DNA of 64,000 nt from an uncultured Emticicia sp. (GTDB taxonomy: Bacteria > Bacteroidota > Bacteroidia > Cytophagales > Spirosomataceae), in NCBI RefSeq assembly GCF_937903345.1, contig NZ_CALCZQ010000062.1:71834-135833 (forward strand), written 5' to 3'. Positions 54,631 to 63,925 of this stretch are shown here, one piece after another. Position 1 is the stretch's first letter. Each line of letters begins with the position of its first letter. A program made the position numbers and the translations under genes. A model generated the notes under the pieces. That model was not told the DNA's origin and searched no databases. It was given only the letters and a program-made list of their open reading frames with translations.

Positions 54631-56067
54631 ATGAAAATTCTGTTTTCTATTGTTTTACTCTTCATTAGTTGGAGTACTATTTACGCTCAAAATAAAAAGC
54701 CTAATATTCTGTACATATTGGTTGACCAATGGCGAGCATCTGCAAGTGCTTATGCAGGAGATAAAAATGTTATTTCGCCAAACCTTGACCGATTGGCTTC
54801 AGAAAGTATAAATTTAAAAAATGCCATTTCGGGAACTCCCGTTTGTACGCCCCACCGAGCTTCGTTAATGACAGGTCAATATCCCCTCACAAATGGTGTT
54901 TTTATGAACGATGTGTTGCTTGATACCAATAATATAACGATTGCGAAGGTTTACAAAAATAATAACTACGCAACGGGTTTTGTTGGCAAATGGCACATTG
55001 ATGGGCATGGACGAAATAGCTACATCCCTCCTACTCGCCGACAAGGTTTTGGTTTTTGGATGGCAAATGAGTGTTCACACGACTATAATAATTCTCCGTA
55101 TTATACTGGTGAGTCAAACAAAAAAATGATTTGGAATGGATATGATGTCATTGCACAAACGGAAGATGTGATAAAGTATATAAAAAAACAGGCAACCGAA
55201 CCCAATCCATTTTTATTATTTCTTTCAATCGGCAGTCCACATGACCCCTATCAAACCGCCCCTGAAAAATACAGAAAAATGTATGAAAATAAACAGTTTA
55301 TCATTAGCAAAAACGTGTCAGTTGTGAACCGTGAAAAGGTAAAAAAAGACTTGGTTGGCTATTATTCACACATCACAGCCATTGATGATTGTATCGGAAA
55401 AATGTGGCAAACCCTTAAAGATTTAGGCATTGACGAAAACACAATTATCGTTTTTTCGTCTGATCACGGCGATTTGCTCGGCTCACACGACTCTTGGAAC
55501 AAACAACAACCCTATGAAGAAAGTATTAGAGTGCCTTTTCTTATTCATTATCCAAAAGCCTTCGGTAAAAAAGGTAAAATTTCCAACGCATTGCTAAACT
55601 CGCCCGACATTATGCCTACCTTATTAGGTTTGAGTAATATTCCAATTCCAAAAACAGTCGAAGGAATTGATTTTTCAGGAGTTTTGAAAGGCACAAAAAA
55701 AGATAAGGTCAAACAAACCTTGATTGCTTGCTGGCAACCTTTTGGGCAGTGGAACAGAAAAATGGGCGGAAAAGAATACCGTGGAATCGTAAATCAACAA
55801 TATACATATGTTAGAGATTTGCAAGGACCATGGTTGCTATTCGATAACTTGAATGACCCTTTTCAACTTAATAATTTAGTCGCAAAGCCGGAATATCAAA
55901 ATTTACAAAAAAAATTAAATAGCGATTTAAACAAGGAACTAAAAAAACGTAAAGATGAGTTTTTGCCAGGAAAAGAATATATTAAAAAATGGAATTATTT
56001 GATAGATGAATCAGAAACTGTACCTTATTCAAAAATAAATTTTGAAGGAAAATCAATCATTGAATAA
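54631..56067 (+). CDS. Secreted type I (FGly-dependent) sulfatase
   Basis: A 478-residue sulfatase with a signal peptide ending near IYAQ. The formylglycine motif is CTPHRASLMTG with Cys72, matching C-x-P-x-R. Metal-binding residues are in ILVDQWRAS (N-terminal Asp) and VFSSDHGDLLGSHD. GFVGKWHIDGHG contains the catalytic Lys/His block. It needs an anSME-type maturase encoded elsewhere. It would remove sulfate esters from polysaccharides of algal or animal origin in the periplasm. It is followed 218 bp later by a second sulfatase fused to a rhamnosidase domain, which suggests sulfated-rhamnose-containing polysaccharide such as ulvan, though that is inference. Confidence 0.93.
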   Translation: MKILFSIVLLFISWSTIYAQNKKPNILYILVDQWRASASAYAGDKNVISPNLDRLASESINLKNAISGTPVCTPHRASLMTGQYPLTNGVFMNDVLLDTNNITIAKVYKNNNYATGFVGKWHIDGHGRNSYIPPTRRQGFGFWMANECSHDYNNSPYYTGESNKKMIWNGYDVIAQTEDVIKYIKKQATEPNPFLLFLSIGSPHDPYQTAPEKYRKMYENKQFIISKNVSVVNREKVKKDLVGYYSHITAIDDCIGKMWQTLKDLGIDENTIIVFSSDHGDLLGSHDSWNKQQPYEESIRVPFLIHYPKAFGKKGKISNALLNSPDIMPTLLGLSNIPIPKTVEGIDFSGVLKGTKKDKVKQTLIACWQPFGQWNRKMGGKEYRGIVNQQYTYVRDLQGPWLLFDNLNDPFQLNNLVAKPEYQNLQKKLNSDLNKELKKRKDEFLPGKEYIKKWNYLIDESETVPYSKINFEGKSIIE

Positions 56068-56285
56068 GATTTTTTAAATTCTATATAAGTGCTGAAACAC
56101 AAGAAGCGAAATATGGAATTATAGAAAGTTCGCTGCTACAATAAAAAACTAATGTCAATATTATACACCAATTTAATTTTTCGATTAATATCGTTTCATT
56201 ACTTACTACTCAAAATGAAATAAAATTCAATGATTTATTTAAAAAATTGTGTGCCTAATAATAATTTCAAAAACTAACTTTGAGA

Positions 56286-58013
56286 ATGTTCAAAATGAAA
56301 TTTGCTTATACTTTATTTCTTTTAAGTTTTGGTTTAAAAGCTGTTTTTGCTCAGTCAAAGCCGAATATCATTTTTATTCTCACCGACGACCACCGAGCCG
56401 ATGCGTTGGGTTATGCAGGAAATAAATATGCTCATACTCCTGAAATGGATAAATTGGCAAAAACTGGTACTTATTTCAAAAAAGCCATTGTCACGACCCC
56501 GATTTGTGCTGCAAGTAGGGCGAGTATTCTGAGTTCGATGCAAGAACGTACCCACAAGTATACTTTTCAAACAGCTGATATTCGAGAGGAATACATGCAA
56601 AATTCATATCCAAAAATACTAAAAAATGCTGGGTATTATACAGGTTTTTTTGGAAAGTTTGGTGTAAAATATGGTCAAATGAATCAGCTTTTCGACAAAC
56701 ACGAAGACTACGATAGAAATGGGGAATATACGGATAAAAGAGGCTATTTCTTTAAAAAACTGGGAAAGGACACCGTTCACCTCACTCGCTACACAGGTCA
56801 AAAAGCCATTGATTTTATTGAAAATGCCCCAACCGATAAGCCTTTTTGTTTGTCTTTGAGTTTTTCGGCTCCACACGCACACGACAATGCTCCAGACCAA
56901 TACTTTTACGATAAACAAACCGCTCATTTACTCAAAAACACAACTATTGACCCTCCTGTCCTTGGTGAGGACAAATACTTTAATGCTCTACCTGAAGGCA
57001 TAAAGCTGGGTTTTAGTCGATTACGATGGACATGGAGATTTGATAATCCCGAAAAATATCAACAAATGGTAAAGGGCTATTATAGAATGATTGCAGGCAT
57101 TGATTTAGAAATTACTAAGATTAGAGCCGAGCTCAAAAAGAAAGGATTAGACAAAAATACTGTAATTATATTGATGGGTGACAACGGTTATTTTTTGGGT
57201 GAAAGACAGCTGGCTGATAAATGGTTGATGTACGATAAATCAATCAGAGTGCCTTTAATTGTCAATGACCCACGTGTAAAAACCCACCAAGATATTGAAG
57301 AAATGGCTCTTAATATTGATATTGCCCCCACAATTGCTGACTTGGCTGGTATAAAGCAAGCTCAAAACTGGCATGGCAAAAGTTTATACCCACTTGTAAA
57401 AGGCACGGCCAAATCAATGGAAAGGGATACTATTTTAATTGAACACCTCTGGGAATTTGAGCAAATTCCATCGAGTGAAGGTGTAAGAACTCAAAATTGG
57501 AAGTATTTCAGATACCTTAATGATAAATCTGCGGAGGAATTATATAATTTACAAGACGATCCACAGGAAATCAATAATTTGGCAAAAAATGAAAAATTTA
57601 ATCTCACTTTAGTTGAACTCCGTTCAAAAACCAATCATTTATCACAAAAATACAAAGACCCCTATTCGGGGGTTCCAACTGGTTTGATGGTTGAATTTAT
57701 TCATCCACCTAGCACAGTTTTATTAAAAGATAAAACACCCGAATTTGCCTGGATGGTACCAAAAGAAGCAGTTTCACAATCAGCTTATCAAATATTGGTG
57801 GCATCAACAAAAGCCAATATTGATAATAATATTGGCGATGTCTGGAATAGTAAACAGGTACGTGGTAATCAATCGGCTCATGTTCCTTATCAAGGTAAAA
57901 AGCTAATGTCGGGTGTGCGACATTATTGGAAAGTAAGGATTTGGGATAAGGATAATAGAACGAGTGATTATTCTGATATACAAATGTTTGGCGTAGAAAA
58001 AATCGACAATTAG
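56286..58013 (+). CDS. Secreted sulfatase fused to the first domain of a GH78 rhamnosidase
   Basis: A protein of about 575 residues; the start is ATG 56286 (or 56295, just before the signal peptide ending VFAQ). The sulfatase domain (about 25-450) has the metal-binding ILTDDHRADALGY and MGDNGYFLGERQ; the maturation motif is CAASRAS with Cys74, a C-x-A-x-R variant in place of C-x-P-x-R. The last roughly 105 residues (TPEFAWMVPKEAVSQSAYQI, NQSAHVPYQGKKLMSGVRHY, WKVRIWDKDNRTSDYS) are the N-terminal fibronectin-like domain of bacterial alpha-L-rhamnosidases. A bimodular sulfatase-GH78 enzyme is known in ulvan loci. The gene ends here at a TAG, and the GH78 catalytic part follows only as a pseudogene. 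Confidence 0.88.
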   Translation: MFKMKFAYTLFLLSFGLKAVFAQSKPNIIFILTDDHRADALGYAGNKYAHTPEMDKLAKTGTYFKKAIVTTPICAASRASILSSMQERTHKYTFQTADIREEYMQNSYPKILKNAGYYTGFFGKFGVKYGQMNQLFDKHEDYDRNGEYTDKRGYFFKKLGKDTVHLTRYTGQKAIDFIENAPTDKPFCLSLSFSAPHAHDNAPDQYFYDKQTAHLLKNTTIDPPVLGEDKYFNALPEGIKLGFSRLRWTWRFDNPEKYQQMVKGYYRMIAGIDLEITKIRAELKKKGLDKNTVIILMGDNGYFLGERQLADKWLMYDKSIRVPLIVNDPRVKTHQDIEEMALNIDIAPTIADLAGIKQAQNWHGKSLYPLVKGTAKSMERDTILIEHLWEFEQIPSSEGVRTQNWKYFRYLNDKSAEELYNLQDDPQEINNLAKNEKFNLTLVELRSKTNHLSQKYKDPYSGVPTGLMVEFIHPPSTVLLKDKTPEFAWMVPKEAVSQSAYQILVASTKANIDNNIGDVWNSKQVRGNQSAHVPYQGKKLMSGVRHYWKVRIWDKDNRTSDYSDIQMFGVEKIDN

Positions 58014-58029
58014 GTTTTAACGACCTAAT

Positions 58030-58499
58030 GATTAAAGTGAAAGACATCGTAAATTGGCCTCTGGACCTAAAAGATATAGGTTGGAAATTGACTAATTCCG
58101 AAGGCGATCTAAATTTCTATGTTTTTATGCCAATCAATACATTGTTTAATTGTTTTTCTATAAAAATATGGAAATAATGGTTCAATTTGGCAATGTTTTA
58201 AACAATACCGACAAAGAAAACCGATTTAAAATGATGGCTTTTAAAGCAAAAAATTCTATTTTTTTATAAATTATTTGATAAAGAAACAGGTACATTTATT
58301 TAAGGAGAAGAGACAAATCATTCTTCAATTTATGCCAATATGATGGCTTTAGCTTTTGAAATTACCTCCTATTCATATAAAAAATCGGTGGCAAACTTTA
58401 TTAAATCGAGTAGCATGGCTTGATGTGTAAATGGCTCTCAGCATCTTTTAGAGGCAATTTATAATGCTATCAAAGGCGATTATGGCTTAAAGTTCTAAT
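58030..58499 (+). pseudogene. Decayed GH78 alpha-L-rhamnosidase catalytic domain
   Basis: Directly after the sulfatase fusion, fragments in shifting frames match the GH78 catalytic barrel in order: DIVNWPLDLKD, FGNVLNNTDKENRFKMMAFK, KLFDKETGTFI, NHSSIYANMMALAFEI, KKSVANFIKSSSMA, NGSQHLLEAIYNAIKGDYGL. Typical GH78 text is DGE-x-x-HSS-x-HANMF-x-LAFGLV and KSRGMACSVYGAQYLLEALY. Several stops and frameshifts break it, and the part linking it to the upstream fibronectin domain is missing. It is the 3' half of what was once a sulfatase-rhamnosidase gene. Confidence 0.75.
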
Positions 58500-59339
58500 A
58501 AAGAACTTATTTCTCACTCATTTTAAAAAAAATATTTTAATTGCCCAACAAACGAATGTATTGGTATTTAAACTGATACTTTTGTTTGAGCAGGTTCAAA
58601 AATCACTAAATAAAATAACAAATAATACATCCTAAGTTTTTAGACGAATATAATTGATAAAATCTTGATAATCAGCAAAGTTTTTAGTAAAATTTTGCGA
58701 TTATTTTCATCGAGGTACATAATAACAAACGATCTCCATTTAATTTTGGAAATAAAATGACTTCTCAATAATTAAAGACTTAATGTAATCCTAAAAACTA
58801 CTCGCTTTCTAATAAATTTAAAACTTGCTAGGACTTATCTTTAATACTTAACATTTTTGAGCCTATGAACTTGGCTAGCTGCGTAGTCCAGTTTTTTTGG
58901 TGCGTTATCGTTAATCTAAACTCAAACCATCATTTTTACTTTCCTTCGAAGTCCCAATTTTGGTAAAAAAGTATTTGCTGGTGATACACAATATTTTCGG
59001 AAGCTGTCTTCAAGTGATTTATGGGTTTGACAACTCCATAAAAAACTACTAATTAAAATATGAACAAATACACTTCAATGGTGTAAACATAAAATTTTCT
59101 AAAATTTTGAATAATTTAATAGTTAGGAAACGAGTCAATTGAACGATATTTCAAGGCCGTTCACAGAAATATTTATAAATTAGTAAAAATGAGTTTTTAG
59201 ATTTAGGCTTTGCGATTATGCGATTTTTTTTCTTAAATGTAAAAACAGGTTATATTTACAGAGAATAAAACCACAATATCATTTTAGATTAGTTTCTTGG
59301 GAAAACACTATTATTTGAAATCATAAAAACCTATATTTC
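58500..59339. other. Intergenic, no recognised feature
   Basis: 840 bp between the GH78 remnant and the AraC-type regulator. Strongly AT-rich and full of stop codons; I see no gene, RNA or repeat that I can support. The end should contain the promoter of the regulator. Confidence 0.45.
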
Positions 59340-60503
59340 ATGTTTATTTACGTGCCTTATTTGTCTTTTTTAACCAGTGGTATAGGGTGTCTATTTATTT
59401 TCTTTTTAATATATCGATTTGGTAATATTTCTAAAGTTAATTGGTTGATTGGCTTGGTTTTATGTATTGTTTGGATGGAGTTTTATATGTATGCCTTAAC
59501 CTCCAAACACATTTATCAATTATTGTTTTTGTCTAGGACCGCAAACGTATTTCGGGCTTTCATACCAGTATTTCTTTATTTTTATATTTGGACAATGTTA
59601 AATCCAGATAAAAAGATTGCCACCTCTCAATTATTACATTTTATCTTTCCAGTTACGCTTACCATAGTGGTAGCCCCTGATTTTTTACTTCCAAATTCGC
59701 AAAAAATCGCATTATTAAACGATTATTATAAACAAAATAATATATTATTGATCCGTCCTACAGGTTTAATTCCTGCGGGCATCATCCAACCATTATTGAT
59801 TAATTTTGGTTTAATTTATGGATTTTATAATGCTTGGCTCATACAAAATACGAAAAAGAGAAATGGACATGAATTTTTTAAAATAAACAAACAAATCTTC
59901 AATTGGCTGAATTTATTAACCATTTCAGTAACTTTGTTTTTTGTTTTTCAGTTGTTCCAATATTTTTCTCTTTCATTCAATCAAACCTATAATCCACTTT
60001 CTCAGATATTTAAATGTTCAATGGTCATTATCTTTTGTAGCTATTTAATTATTACACCAAATGTTCATGAGAACATGGATGGTTGTATTCTTCCTCAGCC
60101 ATTGATGTCTTGGAATAATTATTTATCTATGGAAGATATTTATCCAAAATTATTAGCAGCTTTCCAAAAAGATAATTTAGCGTTAAAAATTGAAGAAATA
60201 TTTAAAACAAATAAATGCTATTTAGATAAATCCTGTGACCTGACATCCATGGCAAATCTTTTAGAAGTAAGTCCAGGAAAACTTTCTAGTAACGTTAAAC
60301 TATTTTATGGAATATCATTTGTAGAGTTTATTAATCGCTTAAGAATTCATTATTTTTTATCTTCTGCCAAAGATTTTGATACTTTTACGTTTGAAACTTG
60401 TATAAATAACAGTGGTTTTAAAAGTCGGTCAACTTTTTATACTTCATTCAAAAAATATGTAGGCATCAATCCTTCTGCATATTTGAAAGTCATTTCCAAA
60501 TAA
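59340..60503 (+). CDS. Membrane-anchored AraC-family transcriptional regulator
   Basis: A 387-residue protein. The N-terminal two thirds (about 1-240) contain six or seven hydrophobic helices (FLTSGIGCLFIFFLIYRFG, VNWLIGLVLCIVWMEFYMY, VTLTIVVAPDFLL, GLIYGFYNAWLI, LLTISVTLFFVFQLFQYFS). The C-terminal about 100 residues are the AraC double HTH: DLTSMANLLEVSPGKLSSNV and CINNSGFKSRSTFYTSFKKY, then VGINPSAYLK. Such proteins sense an external or membrane signal and bind DNA from the membrane. It faces away from the sulfatases and is followed by a bidirectional terminator. Its target genes cannot be told from here. Confidence 0.85.
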   Translation: MFIYVPYLSFLTSGIGCLFIFFLIYRFGNISKVNWLIGLVLCIVWMEFYMYALTSKHIYQLLFLSRTANVFRAFIPVFLYFYIWTMLNPDKKIATSQLLHFIFPVTLTIVVAPDFLLPNSQKIALLNDYYKQNNILLIRPTGLIPAGIIQPLLINFGLIYGFYNAWLIQNTKKRNGHEFFKINKQIFNWLNLLTISVTLFFVFQLFQYFSLSFNQTYNPLSQIFKCSMVIIFCSYLIITPNVHENMDGCILPQPLMSWNNYLSMEDIYPKLLAAFQKDNLALKIEEIFKTNKCYLDKSCDLTSMANLLEVSPGKLSSNVKLFYGISFVEFINRLRIHYFLSSAKDFDTFTFETCINNSGFKSRSTFYTSFKKYVGINPSAYLKVISK

Positions 60504-60529
60504 AAAGAGGAACAATTGCCCCTCTTTTT
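60502..60529. terminator. Bidirectional terminator
   Basis: AAAAAGAGG (60502-60510) and CCTCTTTTT (60521-60529) pair perfectly across 10 nt, with A- and T-runs on both sides. It lies between the AraC-type gene (+) and the paralogue at 60552-61292 (-), so it can end transcription from both sides. It overlaps the AraC stop codon. Confidence 0.85.
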
Positions 60530-60551
60530 GTGAAAACTCAACATATTAAAA

Positions 60552-61292
60552 TCACTGATTGGGTATTCTGCTCAAATGATCTATGCGAATCGAGGTTCTT
60601 AATTGATTTAGTTTTTTTGTAAGCTCTACATAATCTTTATTTTTTCTTCTTTGAGCATTTCGCTCATCTGAATTTTTGTAATAATCTAATTTTGATTTAT
60701 CTGGTACAAAAACTAAATAAGTATTCACAGGATACCCGTACATCGCTTTAAAGACAATGTAATTATGTTTTAGTCCCATCGATTTATCCATTTCAATACG
60801 CTTCGCATCTAAACTTTCAAACTCTTCTATTTTATTTACGGGTACGGTAAAAAGTTCTAGTTTCCTAAAATCGTAGTCCTCAACTTTGTAATCGTCTTGC
60901 ATAACGGTCAGTTTATCCAAGCGTACCCAAGAAGACCGCAGAACTGGCTGGGTTGAATTATCACTGTTTTCTTTTGCTTCTTTTAGTTCTTTTCTAATTT
61001 TAATGTTCATGTCATTCATGGTCGCCACATATTCACCAAAATTTTTATCTCCCTTGATGAAATTTAAACCATAAATGAGACCCGATTCAGAAACATGAGC
61101 CGCACGGTTATTAACTGTAGTGCCGGATGCCTTCATTGACCAATTTCGGATAGCAGGGTAGTTTTTTTTGTAAGCCTCAACATCTGACGTTTTGGATTCA
61201 TTGAGGAGCATTATAGCTCGTTCAGTATCTTGAGCAAAAAGATTAAATGCGAAAAACAAAAAAAACGAGAGTAAAAATGATTGTTTTTTCAT
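60552..61292 (-). CDS. Secreted protein of unknown function, tandem copy A
   Basis: A 246-residue protein with signal peptide MKKQSFLLSFFLFFAFNLFA. It is very similar to the next gene over the whole length: shared SESGLIY, FIKGDKNFGEYVATMNDMNI, KIRKELKE, YDFRKLELFTVP, YGYPVNTYLVFVPDKSKLD and the identical end IRIDHLSRIPNQ. No domain was recognised; it is probably a soluble periplasmic or secreted protein. Even the nucleotides of the signal peptide and the last codons are nearly the same in both copies, so the duplication is recent. Function unknown. Confidence 0.75.
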   Translation of the reverse strand: MKKQSFLLSFFLFFAFNLFAQDTERAIMLLNESKTSDVEAYKKNYPAIRNWSMKASGTTVNNRAAHVSESGLIYGLNFIKGDKNFGEYVATMNDMNIKIRKELKEAKENSDNSTQPVLRSSWVRLDKLTVMQDDYKVEDYDFRKLELFTVPVNKIEEFESLDAKRIEMDKSMGLKHNYIVFKAMYGYPVNTYLVFVPDKSKLDYYKNSDERNAQRRKNKDYVELTKKLNQLRTSIRIDHLSRIPNQ

Positions 61293-61494
61293 GATTATAA
61301 TTGATTTATTTTAAATAAAAAGATAAATAAGTGATGCCAAATTAAACTTGACTACATTTTAAGTTTCTGTAGAAAACTACTCATTTTGTGCAGAAAACCA
61401 AATAAATAGACACTAATTAACTGCAGAATTAAAAATAGTTAAAGAACTTATAGAAGAACCATAGCCGCTCAGTATTTGAAAAATAGTCTCAAAA

Positions 61495-62238
61495 TCACTG
61501 ATTGGGTATTCTGCTCAAATGATCTATTCGAATTGTGGTTTTTAATTGTGTTCTTTTTTTCTCGATTTCTACATATTCTTTATTGTTTTTCCGAATTGCA
61601 TTTCGCTCATCTTGAAATTTGTAAAAATCCAATTTCGATTTTTCTGGTACAAAAACCATATAAGTATTCACTGGATACCCGTAAATAGCTTTATAAACAA
61701 TGTAGTTGTACTTTCTTAGATCCATCGATTTATCTACTTTATTGCGTTTTTCTACTAATGCCTCAAACTCCTCTATTTTATTTGAGGGCACTGTAAAAAT
61801 TTCTATTCTTCTAAAATCGTAGTCATCTATTTTATAGCCCTCTTGCTTAATGTTCAGTTTCTCCATTTGTACCCATGCAGATCGAAGAACTGCCTGAGTG
61901 GTCATGTCACTATTTTCTTTAACTTCTTTTAGTTCCTTTCTAATTTTAATGTTCATGTCATTCATGGTCGCCACATACTCACCAAAGTTCTTATCTCCCT
62001 TGATAAATGTGCAATTATAGATGAGACCAGATTCAGAAACATGAGCCAATCGTTGAACAGGCATTGAAGCTGATGCCTTCATAGACCAATTGTAAATCGC
62101 AGGATAATTTTTTTTGTAAATGTCAGTATCCGAAACTCTTAATTCATTGAGTAACATAATAGTTCGCTCAGTATTTTGAGCAAAAAGATTAAATGCGAAA
62201 AACAAAAAAAACGAGAGTAAAAATGATTGTTTTTTCAT
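61495..62238 (-). CDS. Secreted protein of unknown function, tandem copy B
   Basis: A 247-residue paralogue of the preceding gene, with the same signal peptide, the same block FIKGDKNFGEYVATMNDMNI and the same C-terminal IRIDHLSRIPNQ. Differences cluster between residues 30-70 and 140-165. The two copies are separated by 202 bp and point the same way. It lies upstream, so it may be the first gene of the pair. No known family could be assigned. Confidence 0.75.
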   Translation of the reverse strand: MKKQSFLLSFFLFFAFNLFAQNTERTIMLLNELRVSDTDIYKKNYPAIYNWSMKASASMPVQRLAHVSESGLIYNCTFIKGDKNFGEYVATMNDMNIKIRKELKEVKENSDMTTQAVLRSAWVQMEKLNIKQEGYKIDDYDFRRIEIFTVPSNKIEEFEALVEKRNKVDKSMDLRKYNYIVYKAIYGYPVNTYMVFVPEKSKLDFYKFQDERNAIRKNNKEYVEIEKKRTQLKTTIRIDHLSRIPNQ

Positions 62239-62949
62239 GATAGTAATTGATTATTGAATTAAAATTTAAAAATTAACAAGCAAAAATACATGCACTCAAA
62301 GACTTAAAACCTGTAAAGGGTCATCAAATTTGTCCAAAAAACTACAAATTTTGTCCTGATTTATCGTTTGAAAGGGTTTATTGCTTAAATATTATCAAAT
62401 CGAAGCATTCTTTATTAGATTTGCCTATACAAAATTTTGGCAGGTCATTCATGTATTAGATGAGCTCTAAGGGACTGAAATAGTAAGTTTTTGTGGCTTA
62501 TTAGTTTTTTAATGCTGACAAATATTCAAGCTATTTGCTATTTATCGTTTCAAATATTGAACTATATTTGTAGTAATTTGAGTTGCAGAGACATAGCCTC
62601 TCATACATTTTTAGAGAAAAATTAATTTCTGAGGAAATCCAAGATTTTTGATGAATTAAAATGCAGTTAAATTAGCTTAAATTCAAGATTGAAATTCAAA
62701 ATGTGTTTCGATAACGTTGACTAGGAACTAGTAATAAACGATACAAACAATTGACCACCAGCAAAGTTCTGCAAGTTCGCATTGAATAAACTAAAACAAT
62801 TTGATTTGATTAATGTTTTAAAACAAAAAACCCTAATTAAGCAATATTATGCTAATTAGGGTTTAATTATGTATGATCTTGTGTATAAATATCACAAGCA
62901 AAATTGACAAAATAATAAAATTTGAGTGCTTTAAAATTTCAAATAACAC
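62239..62949. other. Intergenic with one terminator
   Basis: 711 bp between the tandem pair and the PorP/SprF gene. Apart from the terminator listed separately at 62828-62864, nothing is recognisable. The right end belongs to the 3' side of porP and the left end should hold the promoter of tandem copy B. Confidence 0.45.
62828..62864 (-). terminator. Terminator downstream of the PorP/SprF gene
   Basis: AAACCCTAATTA (62828-62839) and TAATTAGGGTTT (62853-62864) are exact complements across 13 nt and are followed on the minus strand by a T-run (TTTTTTGTTT). The 12-bp stem begins about 85 bp after the porP-like stop at 62950. Confidence 0.8.
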
Positions 62950-63834
62950 CTACTTTTTTTTAGCAAACAAATATTTTAGGGCCAATTCATGAGTCTGAAA
63001 AGAAGAAGGTCTTATATCGGAGGTAGGTAGTTCATAAATATAACCAATATAGTATTTTTTAAATGACAAATATCCTAATTGAATTCCAAGACTATTACTA
63101 TTACGATAACTCAAGCCTACATCAAGTTTTTCTTGAATGTTTGCAAGAAGGTTAATATCAGCACTGAGAGGGGCATTTGAAGTGGCACGAAACATCATTG
63201 AAGGCTTCAATTGGATACTCTTTGAAATAACAATTGAGGTACCTAGCATGATATAATAATGTGCATTGTCTTTATATTTTTTATTTTTATCAAAGTCACC
63301 AAAATCATATCGAAACATTATTGGTTCTGAAATACTTATAAAAGTATTTTTATAAGTTAAATTTACACCCCAACCTAAATTCGGCCGAAAGCCTGTTCTT
63401 ACATTTTGGCCAAAATTAGGGTCATTGACATCAATCAATTTTAAGCCATTTAGATTAAGGCTTTGGTCGTTGAGAGATGCTCTGATTCCTCCAGAAAAAG
63501 TCATGTTTTTGTTTAATACTGTATGATAAGCATAGTCAACTCCGAAGATGGTATTACGCATAGGTCCTGCTTTATCGTGTAAAAAATTAATACCAAATCC
63601 AGATTTAGATTTAGTTTTCATACTTGCCGTAACTCCAAGTGTTTTTGGTGCACCAGCAACTCCTATCCACTGTAGCCTATCCATCAATGTGACGCTGCTA
63701 ATACTATCCTTTCCTGCAAAAGCTGGTGATATTACTAATGGATTATACCGATACATCCCATACATTGGTTCTACTTGAGAAAAACAGTCTAAACCAAAGG
63801 ATAAAATTATTATTATATAAATATATATTTTCAT
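62950..63834 (-). CDS. PorP/SprF-family type IX secretion outer-membrane protein
   Basis: A 294-residue outer-membrane beta-barrel protein with a signal peptide ending near CFSQ. The N-terminal YGMYRYNPLVISPAFAGKD is the hallmark of the family, followed by VTLMDRLQWIGVAGAPKTLG, GINFLHDKAGPMR and repeated amphipathic strands. PorP/SprF proteins work with the type IX secretion system and are often coupled to a cognate type B sorting-domain protein, whose C-terminus is present immediately upstream (63926-64000). Together they are expected to place a large adhesin or motility-like protein on the cell surface. The start is the ATG at 63834. Confidence 0.92.
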   Translation of the reverse strand: MKIYIYIIIILSFGLDCFSQVEPMYGMYRYNPLVISPAFAGKDSISSVTLMDRLQWIGVAGAPKTLGVTASMKTKSKSGFGINFLHDKAGPMRNTIFGVDYAYHTVLNKNMTFSGGIRASLNDQSLNLNGLKLIDVNDPNFGQNVRTGFRPNLGWGVNLTYKNTFISISEPIMFRYDFGDFDKNKKYKDNAHYYIMLGTSIVISKSIQLKPSMMFRATSNAPLSADINLLANIQEKLDVGLSYRNSNSLGIQLGYLSFKKYYIGYIYELPTSDIRPSSFQTHELALKYLFAKKK

Positions 63835-63873
63835 TGTCTCACTTAATTTTGAATAAAAAGAATTTCAGAGATA

Positions 63874-63915
63874 AATCAAAGTGTATCGAGTCTAAAGCCA
63901 TGATACACCTTGATT
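63874..63915 (-). terminator. Terminator-like stem-loop between the type IX substrate gene and porP
   Basis: AATCAAAGTGTATC (63874-63887) and GATACACCTTGATT (63902-63915) pair over 14 bp with a single mismatch that becomes a G-U pair in the minus-strand RNA. It lies just after the stop of the upstream partial gene, before the porP-like start. Some read-through into porP is likely because the two genes belong together. Confidence 0.6.
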
Positions 63916-63925
63916 TAGTTTTATA

